Shown here piece after piece: positions 18,457-27,445 of a stretch of DNA of 61,197 nt. The notes below the pieces were generated by a model. The model was given only the letters and a program-made list of their open reading frames with translations. It made no database searches and was not told the DNA's origin. Source of the DNA: Tenacibaculum holothuriorum (GTDB lineage: Bacteria > Bacteroidota > Bacteroidia > Flavobacteriales > Flavobacteriaceae); assembly GCF_002120225.1 (NCBI RefSeq), contig NZ_LAPZ01000017.1, positions 1 to 61,197 on the forward strand, given 5' to 3'. Both the position numbers and the translations under genes were made by a program. Position 1 is the first letter of the stretch; the number at the start of each line of letters is the position of its first letter.

Positions 18457-18987
18457 TTATTTTTGATATGGATGTTTGTAATCTTGACCAGAAACGATTT
18501 TTAAGAAATCTTTTTCAATAGTGCTTCCGTCAACAGCATGCTCTACGAAACGACCTATTTCTTTTCCGTCTTTATAAAAAATAAAAGTTGGGACTCTAAT
18601 AATGTTTAGTCCTTCTTCTAAATCTTTTGCTTTTTTCGATCTATTAACAGCTATTAATTCTATGTTCTTAGAATTAAATCCAGCTTCATCTAATAGCTTA
18701 TAAAAGTTCGGGATTTCTCTTTTACTGTCTCCACACCAAGTTCCCATAAAACCTTTGATTTTTACATCTTTTAATAAAGGTTTAAGTTTATTGATAACTT
18801 CTTTATCAGTTTCATAATATTCGTAAAAATCATTAAACCAATCGCTACCATAAGGTTCTACTTTAAAGCTCTCTTTAGTTACATGCCCCACCAAATCTCC
18901 TTTAGTATTTTTTACTGCTGGAATTTTCTTTGTGCTTGAACATGAAACAAGAAAAACGATTGCTATAAGGCTGAATATTTTTTTCAT
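18457..18987 (-). CDS. Thioredoxin-like lipoprotein with single-Cys active site
   Basis: 176 residues. Lipobox VSCS (Cys16) after a short signal. A thioredoxin fold follows: KGFMGTWCGDSKREIPNFYKLL, VNRSKKAKDLEEGLNIIRVPTFIFYKDGKEIGRFVE with the cis-proline RVPTFIF. The usual CxxC is here Cys85-Gly-Asp-Ser88, so the resolving cysteine is missing and a classical disulfide exchange is not possible without another thiol. It lies between gpmI (10 bases upstream) and map. A periplasmic redox or chaperone role is inferred. Confidence 0.85.
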   Translation of the reverse strand: MKKIFSLIAIVFLVSCSSTKKIPAVKNTKGDLVGHVTKESFKVEPYGSDWFNDFYEYYETDKEVINKLKPLLKDVKIKGFMGTWCGDSKREIPNFYKLLDEAGFNSKNIELIAVNRSKKAKDLEEGLNIIRVPTFIFYKDGKEIGRFVEHAVDGSTIEKDFLKIVSGQDYKHPYQK

Positions 18988-18997
18988 ACATTTTTAT

Positions 18998-20515
18998 TTA
19001 AACAAGTGAATGTTGTGTCATCTCTTTAGGTTGCTCTACGCCCATTAGTCGTAAAACGGTAGGTGCAATATCACCCAAGATACCACTTTTTATTGATTTT
19101 AATTCGTTGTCAATTAAAATCATAGGAACTGGATTAGTGGTGTGTGCTGTATGTGGACTACCATCAGGATTTATCATAGTTTCACAGTTTCCATGATCAG
19201 CAATTAAAATGGTAGTGTAATCGTTTTCTAAAGCTGTTGTAATTACGTCTTTTACACAGTTGTCTACAGCTTCACAAGCTTTTACTGCAGCTTCGAAAAC
19301 TCCTGTATGCCCAACCATATCTCCGTTGGCAAAATTCAAGCAGACAAAATCTACCTCACCTTCTTGTAATTCAGGAACTATAGCATCACGAATTTCGTAG
19401 GCACTCATTTCTGGTTTTAAATCATATGTAGCTACTTTAGGTGATGGGCATAATAGACGTTTTTCTCCGTTGAATTCTTTTTCTCTTCCACCAGAAAAGA
19501 AAAATGTTACGTGTGGGTATTTTTCGGTTTCTGCAATTCGTATTTGTGTTTTTCCTGCCGATTCTAAAACCTCACCCAAGGTGTTTTCAATATTTTTAGT
19601 ATCGTAAATAACATGAATGTTATTAAAAGTAGCATCATAATTAGTCATGGTAACAAAGTACAACGGTATTTTTTTCATGTTGAATTCAGGAAAGTCTTTT
19701 TGACTTAAAGCTTCTGTTAATTGTCGACCTCTGTCGGTTCTAAAATTGAAGAAAATAACAACATCGTCTTCTTTTATAACTGCTTTTGGTTGGTTGTTTT
19801 CATCAACCATCACAATCGGTTTAATGAATTCATCGGTTACATTTTCGCCATAACTTTGTTGAATACTTTCTGTAGCGTTAGTTGAAAAACTACCTTTGCC
19901 ATGAACCAATGCATCGTAAGCTAGTTGAACACGTTCCCAACGATTATCACGATCCATTGCGTAGTAACGACCAGTAACTGTTGCTAATTTCCCAGTGGTT
20001 TTTTGCATATGTTCCTCAATATCATTAATGAAGAATTTCCCAGATTTTGGGTCGCAATCTCTTCCGTCAGTAAAAGCATGTAGAAATACATTCTTTAATT
20101 CGTGCTTGCTTGCTGCTGCTAGCAGCCCTTTTAAATGATTGATGTGAGAATGAATTCCACCGTTAGAAACCAATCCTAAAAAATGAATGTTTTTATTGTT
20201 GTTTTTTGCGTATTCAAAAGCATTTAATAATTCATTTTCTTTGGCTAAAGAACCATCTTTTATAGCGTTGTTTATTTTAGCTAAGTTTTGATAAACGATT
20301 CTACCAGCACCTAAATTCATATGTCCTACTTCAGAATTTCCCATTTGTCCTTCTGGTAAACCAACATGTTCACCATCGGTACGTAATTCGGCATGTGGAA
20401 ATTTGTCGTATAACGAATTTATAAAAGGTGTTTTTGCATTATATATGGCAGATACTTTTGGGTCTTGTGTAATTCCCCAACCATCTAAAATCATTAAAAT
20501 TACTTTCTTGTTCAT
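18998..20515 (-). CDS. gpmI: 2,3-bisphosphoglycerate-independent phosphoglycerate mutase
   Basis: 505 residues, standard length. Interconverts 3- and 2-phosphoglycerate in glycolysis and gluconeogenesis using two Mn ions. Motifs: VILMILDGWG (metal Asp11), GQMGNSEVGHMNLGAGR (nucleophile Ser61), HAFTDGRDCDPKSG, GRYYAMDRDNRWERV, FFNFRTDRGRQLTEA, ILIADHGNCETM and TAHTTNPVP. The thioredoxin-like gene follows by 10 bases. A near-consensus TACTTTTA box lies 18 bases upstream of the ATG. Confidence 0.97.
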   Translation of the reverse strand: MNKKVILMILDGWGITQDPKVSAIYNAKTPFINSLYDKFPHAELRTDGEHVGLPEGQMGNSEVGHMNLGAGRIVYQNLAKINNAIKDGSLAKENELLNAFEYAKNNNKNIHFLGLVSNGGIHSHINHLKGLLAAASKHELKNVFLHAFTDGRDCDPKSGKFFINDIEEHMQKTTGKLATVTGRYYAMDRDNRWERVQLAYDALVHGKGSFSTNATESIQQSYGENVTDEFIKPIVMVDENNQPKAVIKEDDVVIFFNFRTDRGRQLTEALSQKDFPEFNMKKIPLYFVTMTNYDATFNNIHVIYDTKNIENTLGEVLESAGKTQIRIAETEKYPHVTFFFSGGREKEFNGEKRLLCPSPKVATYDLKPEMSAYEIRDAIVPELQEGEVDFVCLNFANGDMVGHTGVFEAAVKACEAVDNCVKDVITTALENDYTTILIADHGNCETMINPDGSPHTAHTTNPVPMILIDNELKSIKSGILGDIAPTVLRLMGVEQPKEMTQHSLV

Positions 20516-20655
20516 TTCTGTAGAATTGAATGGTAAAAGTAAGAAAGATTTCGGTGGGATTTTTAAAAATTAACGAAACCGATTAAGAAGAAAATAAGCA
20601 ATAAAAGAATAGTTGTGAAAATTACCAAAAGTGTTAGAGTAGTACAATAAGTCGT

Positions 20656-21045
20656 TTAAATTTTAGAAAGGCTTGAGCTAGAGAATATGTAAAAACCTAG
20701 AAGACTTAAAAGAATTCCAAACCTTAAGTGTTGCCCACTAAAAGAATTTGAAAATATTTTAGATATAGCACCTAATTCGAATAAAAAACCAAATAAAGAT
20801 GTTATAAAAAGTATTACTATTAATGTTTTGTTGTTAGCTTTTTTCCAAAAGACAAGAGAAAATATTATTAGAAAGATATATCCAACAATAGCAGATGTAA
20901 TATAATTTTCATTGCTAGAAATACCTGCAAAATTTACTAACGAAAAAGAAAATTTAGCGTTTATAAATTCTAAAGTATTAGCAGAAAAAGATAATAATAC
21001 AATTGATGATATTAAACTAAGTGTTAATAATATTTTCTCTTTCAT
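20656..21045 (-). CDS. Small four-helix membrane protein
   Basis: 129 residues, no family recognised. Four hydrophobic segments (about 5-24, 50-67, 74-96, 105-125) with short loops suggest a polytopic inner-membrane protein. It begins 2 bases after the M48 protease gene and is probably made from the same transcript, so it may be a partner of that protease (inference). Confidence 0.65.
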   Translation of the reverse strand: MKEKILLTLSLISSIVLLSFSANTLEFINAKFSFSLVNFAGISSNENYITSAIVGYIFLIIFSLVFWKKANNKTLIVILFITSLFGFLFELGAISKIFSNSFSGQHLRFGILLSLLGFYIFSSSSLSKI

Positions 21046-21047
21046 TA

Positions 21048-21812
21048 TTATTTTCTGTATTTACGAATAGCTTCTTTAATTTTTTGTATTCTGTTTTCAG
21101 GATCTGGGTGAGTGCTCTGAAATTCAGGAACTCTATTTGGTCCTGCGGCAGCTTTTAAAATTTCCATTACACCAATTAAACTTTCTGGGTTGTAGCCTGC
21201 ATCAATCATTAGTTTTACTCCTAATTCATCACTTTCTAATTCGTCACCACGACCATTCTTCAATAAAGTTTGTTGCCCGATACTATTGGCTAATTGCCCT
21301 AAGTCGGCACCTACAGAAGCTCCCATAGTTAGTAATTTCCAAAAGTTAGCATCGGTAATTCTTTCGTTAGAATGTTTTCCTAAAACATGACCAATTTCAT
21401 GCCCTAAAACACCTGCTAATTGATCTTCATTTTTCAGTTTAGAAAATAAAGCATAGGTGATAAATATTTGTCCGCCAGGTAATGCAAAAGCATTTATGGC
21501 TCTATCGTCTCTAAGTAAGTGAAATTCGTATTTGTACCCCGATTGTTTTGCAATAGTATTGTTAACTAATTTAGCGCCGACTCTGTCTACTAAAGCTTGT
21601 GCATTATCGTTAGGAAATAACCCTCCATGTTGTTGTGCCATTCTTGGCGCTTGCTGTAATCCAATAGCAATTTCTTGCTGAGGAGATAAGCTAATAGCTT
21701 GCTTTTTTCCTGTGTATGGATTCACTTCTTGCTGGCTACATTTACGTAAATAAGCAAAAGCTACAATAGCTATACCTATTAGTAATCGAGTTTTAAAACC
21801 ACCTCTTCTCAT
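21048..21812 (-). CDS. M48-family metallopeptidase, membrane-anchored
   Basis: 254 residues. An N-terminal anchor (TRLLIGIAIVAFAYL) is followed by an M48 peptidase domain: zinc motif GHEIGHVLGKHS (HExxH) and third ligand in DELESDELGVKLMIDAGYNPE. The C-terminal FQSTHPDPENRIQKIKEAI is the usual end of this HtpX/BepA/Oma1-related group, which handles misfolded envelope proteins. The catalytic side should face the periplasm. Divergent from the aromatic hydroxylase gene. Confidence 0.92.
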   Translation of the reverse strand: MRRGGFKTRLLIGIAIVAFAYLRKCSQQEVNPYTGKKQAISLSPQQEIAIGLQQAPRMAQQHGGLFPNDNAQALVDRVGAKLVNNTIAKQSGYKYEFHLLRDDRAINAFALPGGQIFITYALFSKLKNEDQLAGVLGHEIGHVLGKHSNERITDANFWKLLTMGASVGADLGQLANSIGQQTLLKNGRGDELESDELGVKLMIDAGYNPESLIGVMEILKAAAGPNRVPEFQSTHPDPENRIQKIKEAIRKYRK

Positions 21813-21881
21813 GTAATATTTTTTGATTTTTTGTTATTCTCGTAAAGATACGAAATAATGATATTTAACAAATATCAATTT

Positions 21882-21911
21882 TTTGTATTCCTCAAAAGAC
21901 GTAAATTTACG
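21882..21911 (+). promoter_or_regulatory. Candidate promoter of the hydroxylase gene with 12-bp palindrome
   Basis: TTTG (21882-21885) and TAAATTTA (21902-21909, one mismatch to TAnnTTTG) are 16 bp apart. The -7 box sits inside the perfect palindrome CGTAAATTTACG (21900-21911), which could be a repressor site; this is inference. Confidence 0.35.
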
Positions 21912-21933
21912 CAGCAAACAACTAACATGATAT

Positions 21934-23688
21934 ATGAAGACTCATTTTGAACTAAATGAGGTAACTAAAAAATTACCCAAACACTTACATAAATTTGTAG
22001 TTAAACAACCTTACGATGAATATACAGCGCAAAACCAGGCCGTTTGGCGTTATGTAATGCGTATGAATGTTGATTATTTAAGTAGAGTAGCACATGAATC
22101 GTATGTAGATGGACTGCAAAAAACAGGAATTTCGGTTGAAAGTATTCCGCATATGGAAGGAATGAATCGAATTTTAAAAGAGATTGGTTGGGCAGCTGTT
22201 TCGGTAGATGGTTTTATTCCGCCGAATGCGTTTATGGAATTCCAAGCTTATAATGTATTGGTAATAGCTTCTGATATGAGAACGATAGATCATATTGAAT
22301 ATACACCAGCACCAGATATTATTCACGAAGCAGCAGGCCATGCACCTATAATAGCCAACCCTGAATATGCTGAGTATTTACGCCGATTTGGAGAAATAGG
22401 AAGTAAAGCTATTTCATCGGCTAAAGACTACGAAATGTATGAAGCTATTCGTTTGCTTTCTATTTTAAAGGAGAATCCTAATTCATCTCAAAAGGAGATT
22501 AACGAAGCTCAAGAAAAAGTTGAGTGGTTACAAAATAATATGGGAGAGCTTTCTGAAATGGCTCAAATACGAAATTTACACTGGTGGACGGTTGAATACG
22601 GTTTAATTGGTACACTTGATGATCCTAAGATTTATGGAGCGGGATTATTATCATCAATAGGTGAGAGTAAGTGGTGTATGAAAGATGAGGTAAAAAAAAT
22701 ACCGTATACGTTAGATGCTGCAAACGTAAGCTTTGATATAACAAAACCACAGCCTCAGTTGTTCGTTACTCCAAACTTTGCTCATTTAAGTTTGGTGTTA
22801 GAGCAATATGCTAACACGATGGGAATTAGAACTGGAGGGTTGAAGGGCGTTCAAAAATTAATTGATTCTAAGAATCTTGGAACAATTGAATTAAGTACAG
22901 GAATTCAGGTTTCGGGAATATTTACGAATGTAATTCAAGATGAAAAAAACAGACCGATTTATATTCAAACTACAGGGCCAACTGCTTTAGCAAACAGAGA
23001 TAAAGAATTGATTGGCCATGGAATTGAATATCATGCTGAAGGATTTGGAAGCCCGATAGGAAAGTTGAAAGGAATTAATATTCCGATTGAGCATATGAGT
23101 CCGAGAGATTTAGAAGCTTACGGAATTTATGAAGGAAAACAAGTTAGTTTAGAATTTGAAGGAGGAGTAAAAGTAGCAGGAGAAGTAATAACAGGAACTA
23201 GAGATTTACGAGGAAGAATTCAATTAGTATCGTTTAAAAATTGTACGGTAACTCATGGAGATAAGATGTTATTCCATCCTGATTGGGGAATTTATGATAT
23301 GGCTGTTGGAGTAGAAATTAAAGCAGCTTATTCTGGACCTGCAGATGTTAACTCTTTTGAAGATTTAGGTAAGGTTTCTGAAACAAAAACACACAAAATA
23401 AATTATTCTGATTCAGAAAGAGAATTGTACAAGTTGTATACTGAGGTAAGAGAAATGCGTGAGAGTAATTCAACTTCTGAAGAAAAAATCTCTGCTGTAT
23501 TTCAACAATTACAAACTAAATTTTCTAACGATTGGTTATTGCCATTAGAGCTTTTAGAACTGGCTGTTGAAAAAGAATATGAAATAAAAAATGAATTAAA
23601 GGCATATTTAGAAAACTTGAAAAGTAACCAAAGTTACACGACATTAATAGAAAACGGATTACATTTGTTGCCACAATTACAAGCGTAA
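21934..23688 (+). CDS. Aromatic amino acid hydroxylase (phenylalanine 4-monooxygenase family)
   Basis: 584 residues. The catalytic domain (about 1-330) carries the non-haem iron motif PDIIHEAAGHAPIIANPEYAEYL (His131, His136) and the later acidic ligand region EYLRRFGEIGSKAIS, with HWWTVEYGLIG as in pterin-dependent hydroxylases. It is far longer than proteobacterial PhhA (about 260): residues about 330-584 are a C-terminal extension (IPIEHMSPRDLEAYGIYEG, GEVITGTRDLRGRIQLVSF, helical end) shared by Bacteroidota members. It converts Phe to Tyr with tetrahydropterin. No pterin recycling gene (phhB) is adjacent; a rhodanese follows by 4 bases. Confidence 0.92.
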   Translation: MKTHFELNEVTKKLPKHLHKFVVKQPYDEYTAQNQAVWRYVMRMNVDYLSRVAHESYVDGLQKTGISVESIPHMEGMNRILKEIGWAAVSVDGFIPPNAFMEFQAYNVLVIASDMRTIDHIEYTPAPDIIHEAAGHAPIIANPEYAEYLRRFGEIGSKAISSAKDYEMYEAIRLLSILKENPNSSQKEINEAQEKVEWLQNNMGELSEMAQIRNLHWWTVEYGLIGTLDDPKIYGAGLLSSIGESKWCMKDEVKKIPYTLDAANVSFDITKPQPQLFVTPNFAHLSLVLEQYANTMGIRTGGLKGVQKLIDSKNLGTIELSTGIQVSGIFTNVIQDEKNRPIYIQTTGPTALANRDKELIGHGIEYHAEGFGSPIGKLKGINIPIEHMSPRDLEAYGIYEGKQVSLEFEGGVKVAGEVITGTRDLRGRIQLVSFKNCTVTHGDKMLFHPDWGIYDMAVGVEIKAAYSGPADVNSFEDLGKVSETKTHKINYSDSERELYKLYTEVREMRESNSTSEEKISAVFQQLQTKFSNDWLLPLELLELAVEKEYEIKNELKAYLENLKSNQSYTTLIENGLHLLPQLQA

Positions 23689-23692
23689 TAAA

Positions 23693-24004
23693 ATGAACCT
23701 ATTTAATTTATTTAGAAAGAAAGATATGAGTAACGAAATACAATCGTATTTAGATAAAGGAGCAGTAATTTTAGATGTAAGAACACTACCAGAGTGGAAT
23801 GATGGTCATACTGATGGAGCAACACACATTGTATTAAATACAATCCCAGAAAATGTTGAAGAAATTAAGTCGTGGAACAAGCCAGTAATTGCAGTTTGTA
23901 AAAGTGGAGGAAGAAGTGGACAAGCTACTGACTTTTTACAACAATACGGAATTGATATTATTAACGGAGGTCCTTGGCAAAACGTAGATCAATACGTTAA
24001 ATAA
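23693..24004 (+). CDS. Single-domain rhodanese-like protein
   Basis: 103 residues. One rhodanese domain: AVILDVRTLPEWNDGHTDGATHIVLNTIPENV, then the active-site loop CKSGGRSGQA with the catalytic Cys. It transfers sulfane sulfur or acts in thiol chemistry, probably cytoplasmic since no signal is seen. It starts 4 bases after the hydroxylase gene (same operon) and its last 8 bases overlap the end of the convergent response-regulator gene. Confidence 0.92.
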   Translation: MNLFNLFRKKDMSNEIQSYLDKGAVILDVRTLPEWNDGHTDGATHIVLNTIPENVEEIKSWNKPVIAVCKSGGRSGQATDFLQQYGIDIINGGPWQNVDQYVK

Positions 24005-24647
24005 GTTTTTGATTTTTAGCCTTTAATACGGCTTCCATCTTATTGTGAACTTGTAATTTTTTATACGTGTTCTCAATATGTTTACGAACAGTAGAAGGAG
24101 ATATTATCAAATTATCGGCAATCTCATTATAGTTTAACCCTTTACTAAGTTGAACTAATATTTGAGTTTCCCGCTTCGATAATTTAATATCTTCTTTTTT
24201 GTTTTCTTCAACAGTAGCTTCTGGGTTTCGTAATAATTGTAGTGTTTTAAGAGCAATACTTGGTGTCATAGGAGCGCCGCCATTTACAACTTCTAAAATG
24301 CTATTGTGTAACTTTTCTGGATTGATTTCTTTGAGTAAATATCCACTAGCTCCTGCTTTTATAGATTTAAAAATACAATCGTCATCATCTACCACAGTTA
24401 GCATTATAATTTTAATCTGCGGATATTTGTTTTTTACAATTTCAGTAGCTTTTATACCATCCATTTCTGGCATTTGAATATCCATTAAAATTACATCTAC
24501 AATATGGTCTTCAGCTAGTTTACCAATAAGTTCAGCTCCATTTTTAGCAATAAATTTCACTGTAATATCTTCAAAAAAAGATAGTTTTTCTTGAATAGAT
24601 TTTGCTAAAAAATAATTGTCTTCTGCAATACAAATTTTTAGTTTCAC
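23997..24647 (-). CDS. NarL/FixJ-family response regulator (LuxR-type HTH)
   Basis: 216 residues from a GTG start. Receiver domain 1-120: acidic pair Glu9-Asp10, phosphoacceptor Asp56 (VILMDIQMPEMDG), Thr84 and Lys106. C-terminal LuxR-type HTH: LSKRETQILVQLSKGLNYNEIADNLIISPSTVRKHIENTYKKL. It follows the TPR histidine kinase by 52 bases, its evident partner. A near-palindrome (24702-24719) 54 bp upstream of its start is repeated before the gene at 28991 and is the likely operator, implying autoregulation. The 3' end overlaps the rhodanese gene by 8 bases. Confidence 0.93.
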   Translation of the reverse strand: MKLKICIAEDNYFLAKSIQEKLSFFEDITVKFIAKNGAELIGKLAEDHIVDVILMDIQMPEMDGIKATEIVKNKYPQIKIIMLTVVDDDDCIFKSIKAGASGYLLKEINPEKLHNSILEVVNGGAPMTPSIALKTLQLLRNPEATVEENKKEDIKLSKRETQILVQLSKGLNYNEIADNLIISPSTVRKHIENTYKKLQVHNKMEAVLKAKNQKLI

Positions 24648-24699
24648 ATTATTGGTTTTAGTTAGTTGTTATAAATCTACAGATATAAAGAGAACTATA

Positions 24700-26667
24700 C
24701 TATACGTCATTTGTCGTATTGTTAATTTGTAAAGTAATGGTTGTTCCTTTACCATTTTCAGAAGTAATAAAAACTGAACCATTAATACTACTCATGCGTT
24801 TTTCCATGTTGCTGAGTCCGCTTCCTAAGGTTACATTATTTATGTCGAAACCTTTTCCATTGTCTTGAATGGTTAATTGTAGCTTGTTATCTTTTTGAGT
24901 AGCGTTGAGTTCAATTAAATCACCTTCTGAATATTTTACGGCATTATTAATTGCTTCTTGAGTGACTCTAAATAAATTCATTCCTTCGATAGAAGTGAAA
25001 TTGATATGCGATGGAATATTGTTTTTGTATTTAAAGGTTATAGAAGGTACTGCTTCTTTAGCTTTTTCAATAAAAGAGAGTAGGCGTGTAGAGAAGTCGT
25101 CGATAGAAATCTCGTTTTTGTTCATTGCCCAAATGGTATCTCTTAGTTGGTGAATGGTATCGGAAGTAAAGTCGCTAATATTAGTTAATTTACTTTTTAA
25201 AACATCATTTAAGTCTTTAGAAATGTACTTTAAATTATCTATTGAAGAAATAATAAATGTAAGTTGAGAGCCAATATTATCATGTAAATCTCTTGAAATA
25301 CGTAAACGTTGTTCTTGTAAACGGTTTTGGGTTTTAATCTTAGAAAGAGCATCTTTTAACTCAATTTCTTTTTCTAATTGTTTGCGTTTAAAACTGCTGC
25401 GATGATAGTATCCAATAGATAGAATTCCTACAATCAACAATGCTCCGCCTAATAGAGTTGCGTATAAATTCCTATTCTTAATTTTTAACTCGTTTTCTAA
25501 GATTTCTTCTTTTTGAAGTGCAATTTCTTTTTCTTTTTTCGCAGTATTATATTTTTCTTGAACTTCGGCAATTTCTTTTGTTATTCTAGAGTTTAGAATT
25601 GAATCTTGCATTGTGTTTACTAATTTTTGATATATCAATACACTATCAGTATGTTTTTTGTGTGCATGATATTGGAGCAAAAAATTGTAACCATTCAGTA
25701 TTTTGTCATTAGCGTTAATTTCTTTAAAAAGCTTGACTCCGTTTGAAAGTTTTTTTCTTGCTTCTGAAAGTTTACCTAGTCTTAATTTTAATTCACCTAA
25801 GTTTAATTTTACAGAGGCTATTCCGTATTTACTATTTATGTTTTCTCTTATATTAAGGGCTTTAGTTAATAGAATTTCAGCTTTTTTATATTGACCTAAA
25901 TCTTTGTGAATTGTGCCCAAATTATTGTACAAAGTACCTAACTCTTTTTTATAATTATTTTTTTTTGCAATAGAGATTCCAAGGTTATAAAAGTTAATGC
26001 TTTTAATAGTATCTTTTAAAAAAAGATATGAGTTTCCGATATTTGTATAGGAGTATACTAGTCCAAAATCATCGTTGATTTTTTTTCTGATATCTGCTAT
26101 GATTAAATGTTCTTTAAGAGCTTTTTTGTGAAGTTTTAACCCACTATAAACGTTAGCAATATTATTTCTTACAATAGCAGAATATTTAATGATGTTTTTA
26201 TATTCATAAATTTCTAATGCTTTTGTATTGTATTGTAAAGCAGAATCCATTTTAAAAATTCGTTGGTAGGCAATTCCAAGTTTATTGTAAAGACTAGCAA
26301 TACCTAAAGTATCTCTAATCTTATTTCTTATAACCAAAGATTTTTTATAATAACTTACAGCTTTATTAAAATTAGAAGTTTTGTATTGTAAAATACCTAA
26401 ATCATTATAAGCTTGAGCTTGACCTTTCAAATTATTAGTTTTTTGAGATAAGCTAAGAGCTAAATTTCCGTAGTAACTAGCTGAATCTTTATTTAGACTA
26501 CCATAATACCAGCATAAATCACTATAAAGTTTGATCTTTAAACTATCTGTTGTGTTTGGGTTAGATAAATTGTTTTTTATTTGAATTATTTTCTCATTTA
26601 GGCTTTGTGAATGTGAAAAATAAGAATGAAGAAATAATAGTAATAGTAGTTGTTTAAAATATTTCAC
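24700..26667 (-). CDS. TPR-containing sensor histidine kinase (HisKA_3)
   Basis: 655 residues. Signal peptide, then a periplasmic array of roughly six TPR units (about residues 35-330; AQAYNDLGILQYKTSNFNKA, ASLYNKLGIAYQRIF, GTLYNNLGTIHKDLGQYKKAE), a coiled coil, one TM (ATLLGGALLIVGILSIGYY, about 402-420), a HisKA_3 dimerisation domain with His462 in RISRDLHDNIGSQL, and an HATPase domain (EAINNAVKYS, DNGKGFD, GSGLSNMEKRM). The architecture is common in Flavobacteria; the signal sensed is unknown. Its neighbours upstream are lipoproteins and a secreted protein in the same direction, and the regulator gene is downstream. Confidence 0.93.
   Translation of the reverse strand: MKYFKQLLLLLFLHSYFSHSQSLNEKIIQIKNNLSNPNTTDSLKIKLYSDLCWYYGSLNKDSASYYGNLALSLSQKTNNLKGQAQAYNDLGILQYKTSNFNKAVSYYKKSLVIRNKIRDTLGIASLYNKLGIAYQRIFKMDSALQYNTKALEIYEYKNIIKYSAIVRNNIANVYSGLKLHKKALKEHLIIADIRKKINDDFGLVYSYTNIGNSYLFLKDTIKSINFYNLGISIAKKNNYKKELGTLYNNLGTIHKDLGQYKKAEILLTKALNIRENINSKYGIASVKLNLGELKLRLGKLSEARKKLSNGVKLFKEINANDKILNGYNFLLQYHAHKKHTDSVLIYQKLVNTMQDSILNSRITKEIAEVQEKYNTAKKEKEIALQKEEILENELKIKNRNLYATLLGGALLIVGILSIGYYHRSSFKRKQLEKEIELKDALSKIKTQNRLQEQRLRISRDLHDNIGSQLTFIISSIDNLKYISKDLNDVLKSKLTNISDFTSDTIHQLRDTIWAMNKNEISIDDFSTRLLSFIEKAKEAVPSITFKYKNNIPSHINFTSIEGMNLFRVTQEAINNAVKYSEGDLIELNATQKDNKLQLTIQDNGKGFDINNVTLGSGLSNMEKRMSSINGSVFITSENGKGTTITLQINNTTNDV
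24702..24719 (-). promoter_or_regulatory. Candidate response-regulator operator, copy 1
   Basis: ATACGTCATTTGTCGTAT, 17 of 18 bases identical to the perfect palindrome at 29045-29062. It overlaps the last codons of the kinase gene and lies 54 bp upstream of the regulator start. A one-mismatch -7 box (TATATCTG, 24680-24687) lies 14 bp downstream of it, the same distance as at the other copy. Confidence 0.6.
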
Positions 26668-26730
26668 GTAATTGAAATTAAGTTAGTGTCAGTATTGATT
26701 GGTACTTAAAGATACTAAAAGTTGTTTTAA

Positions 26731-27012
26731 TTATTTGTTTTTTAATAGTTTGATGATTTCTTGAAGTGAAAATTTAATAGAAAGTAAGTTGGTTTTTACG
26801 ATACGTAATTGTCTGTCAACTTTTTTGGTATGATTTGGTATGTTTTTGGTTTTTAATAATAAAGATTTCTCTTTTTCTAATTCAGAATAAATCATTGCCA
26901 GCTTTTGCGCTTCCCCTGATTTTAATTGCATATAACCCCTTATATTATATAATAACGCAATAGTTGCAAAAACCAGCAATGATATGTAAATATTATTTAG
27001 AAAATTGTCCAT
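26731..27012 (-). CDS. Small membrane-anchored coiled-coil protein
   Basis: 93 residues, no family recognised. One N-terminal TM (IYISLLVFATIALLYNI) and a lysine/glutamate-rich helical remainder (YSELEKEKSLLLKTKNI, DRQLRIVKTNLLSIKF). Its ATG lies inside the last codons of the upstream lipoprotein gene (20-base overlap), a sign of translational coupling, and it precedes the histidine kinase by 63 bases. Confidence 0.6.
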   Translation of the reverse strand: MDNFLNNIYISLLVFATIALLYNIRGYMQLKSGEAQKLAMIYSELEKEKSLLLKTKNIPNHTKKVDRQLRIVKTNLLSIKFSLQEIIKLLKNK

Positions 27013-27439
27013 GCCAACCCTGTCCTAAAGGCTCGATATTAATTTCATTAAATGTTCCATTGTTATTTGGCGAAACATTATAACCAATATTATCTCTACA
27101 ATTGTCTTTAAATTTAAAGTTATTAGTCCCTAATAAAACAGGATTTTTAAGTGTTATACAATCTTTTCCTTCAACTTTTACAGTAAGTACATTGTTAGAA
27201 ATTGTAAAAGTAGCTTTAGTGCCATTGCTAAAAGGTGAGCCGTTTTGAGCAGAATGATAGGTTAATTCATAAGTTCCATCTAAAGAACTTGGAACTGTTC
27301 CTGCATTTTCCCCAGAAGCTAAAGTATATGAGCATTCGGTACTACAATTTGCTGCGTTTTGTTGAGGTGTCTCATCGTCGGAACAATTCCACAATAATGA
27401 AGTAAAAGCTACAAAAATGATTAATTTTATTGATTTCAT
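26993..27439 (-). CDS. Hypothetical lipoprotein
   Basis: 148 residues. Lipobox LLWNCSDDE after a 15-residue signal; the acidic residues after Cys resemble the surface-export signal of Bacteroidota lipoproteins. The mature part is beta-rich (TYELTYHSAQNGSPF, KATFTISNNVLTVKVEGKDC, NFKFKDNC) and has several cysteines that may pair. Unrecognised family. It begins 6 bases after the next lipoprotein gene and overlaps the small membrane gene. Confidence 0.7.
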   Translation of the reverse strand: MKSIKLIIFVAFTSLLWNCSDDETPQQNAANCSTECSYTLASGENAGTVPSSLDGTYELTYHSAQNGSPFSNGTKATFTISNNVLTVKVEGKDCITLKNPVLLGTNNFKFKDNCRDNIGYNVSPNNNGTFNEINIEPLGQGWHGQFSK

Positions 27440-27445
27440 GTTTGG

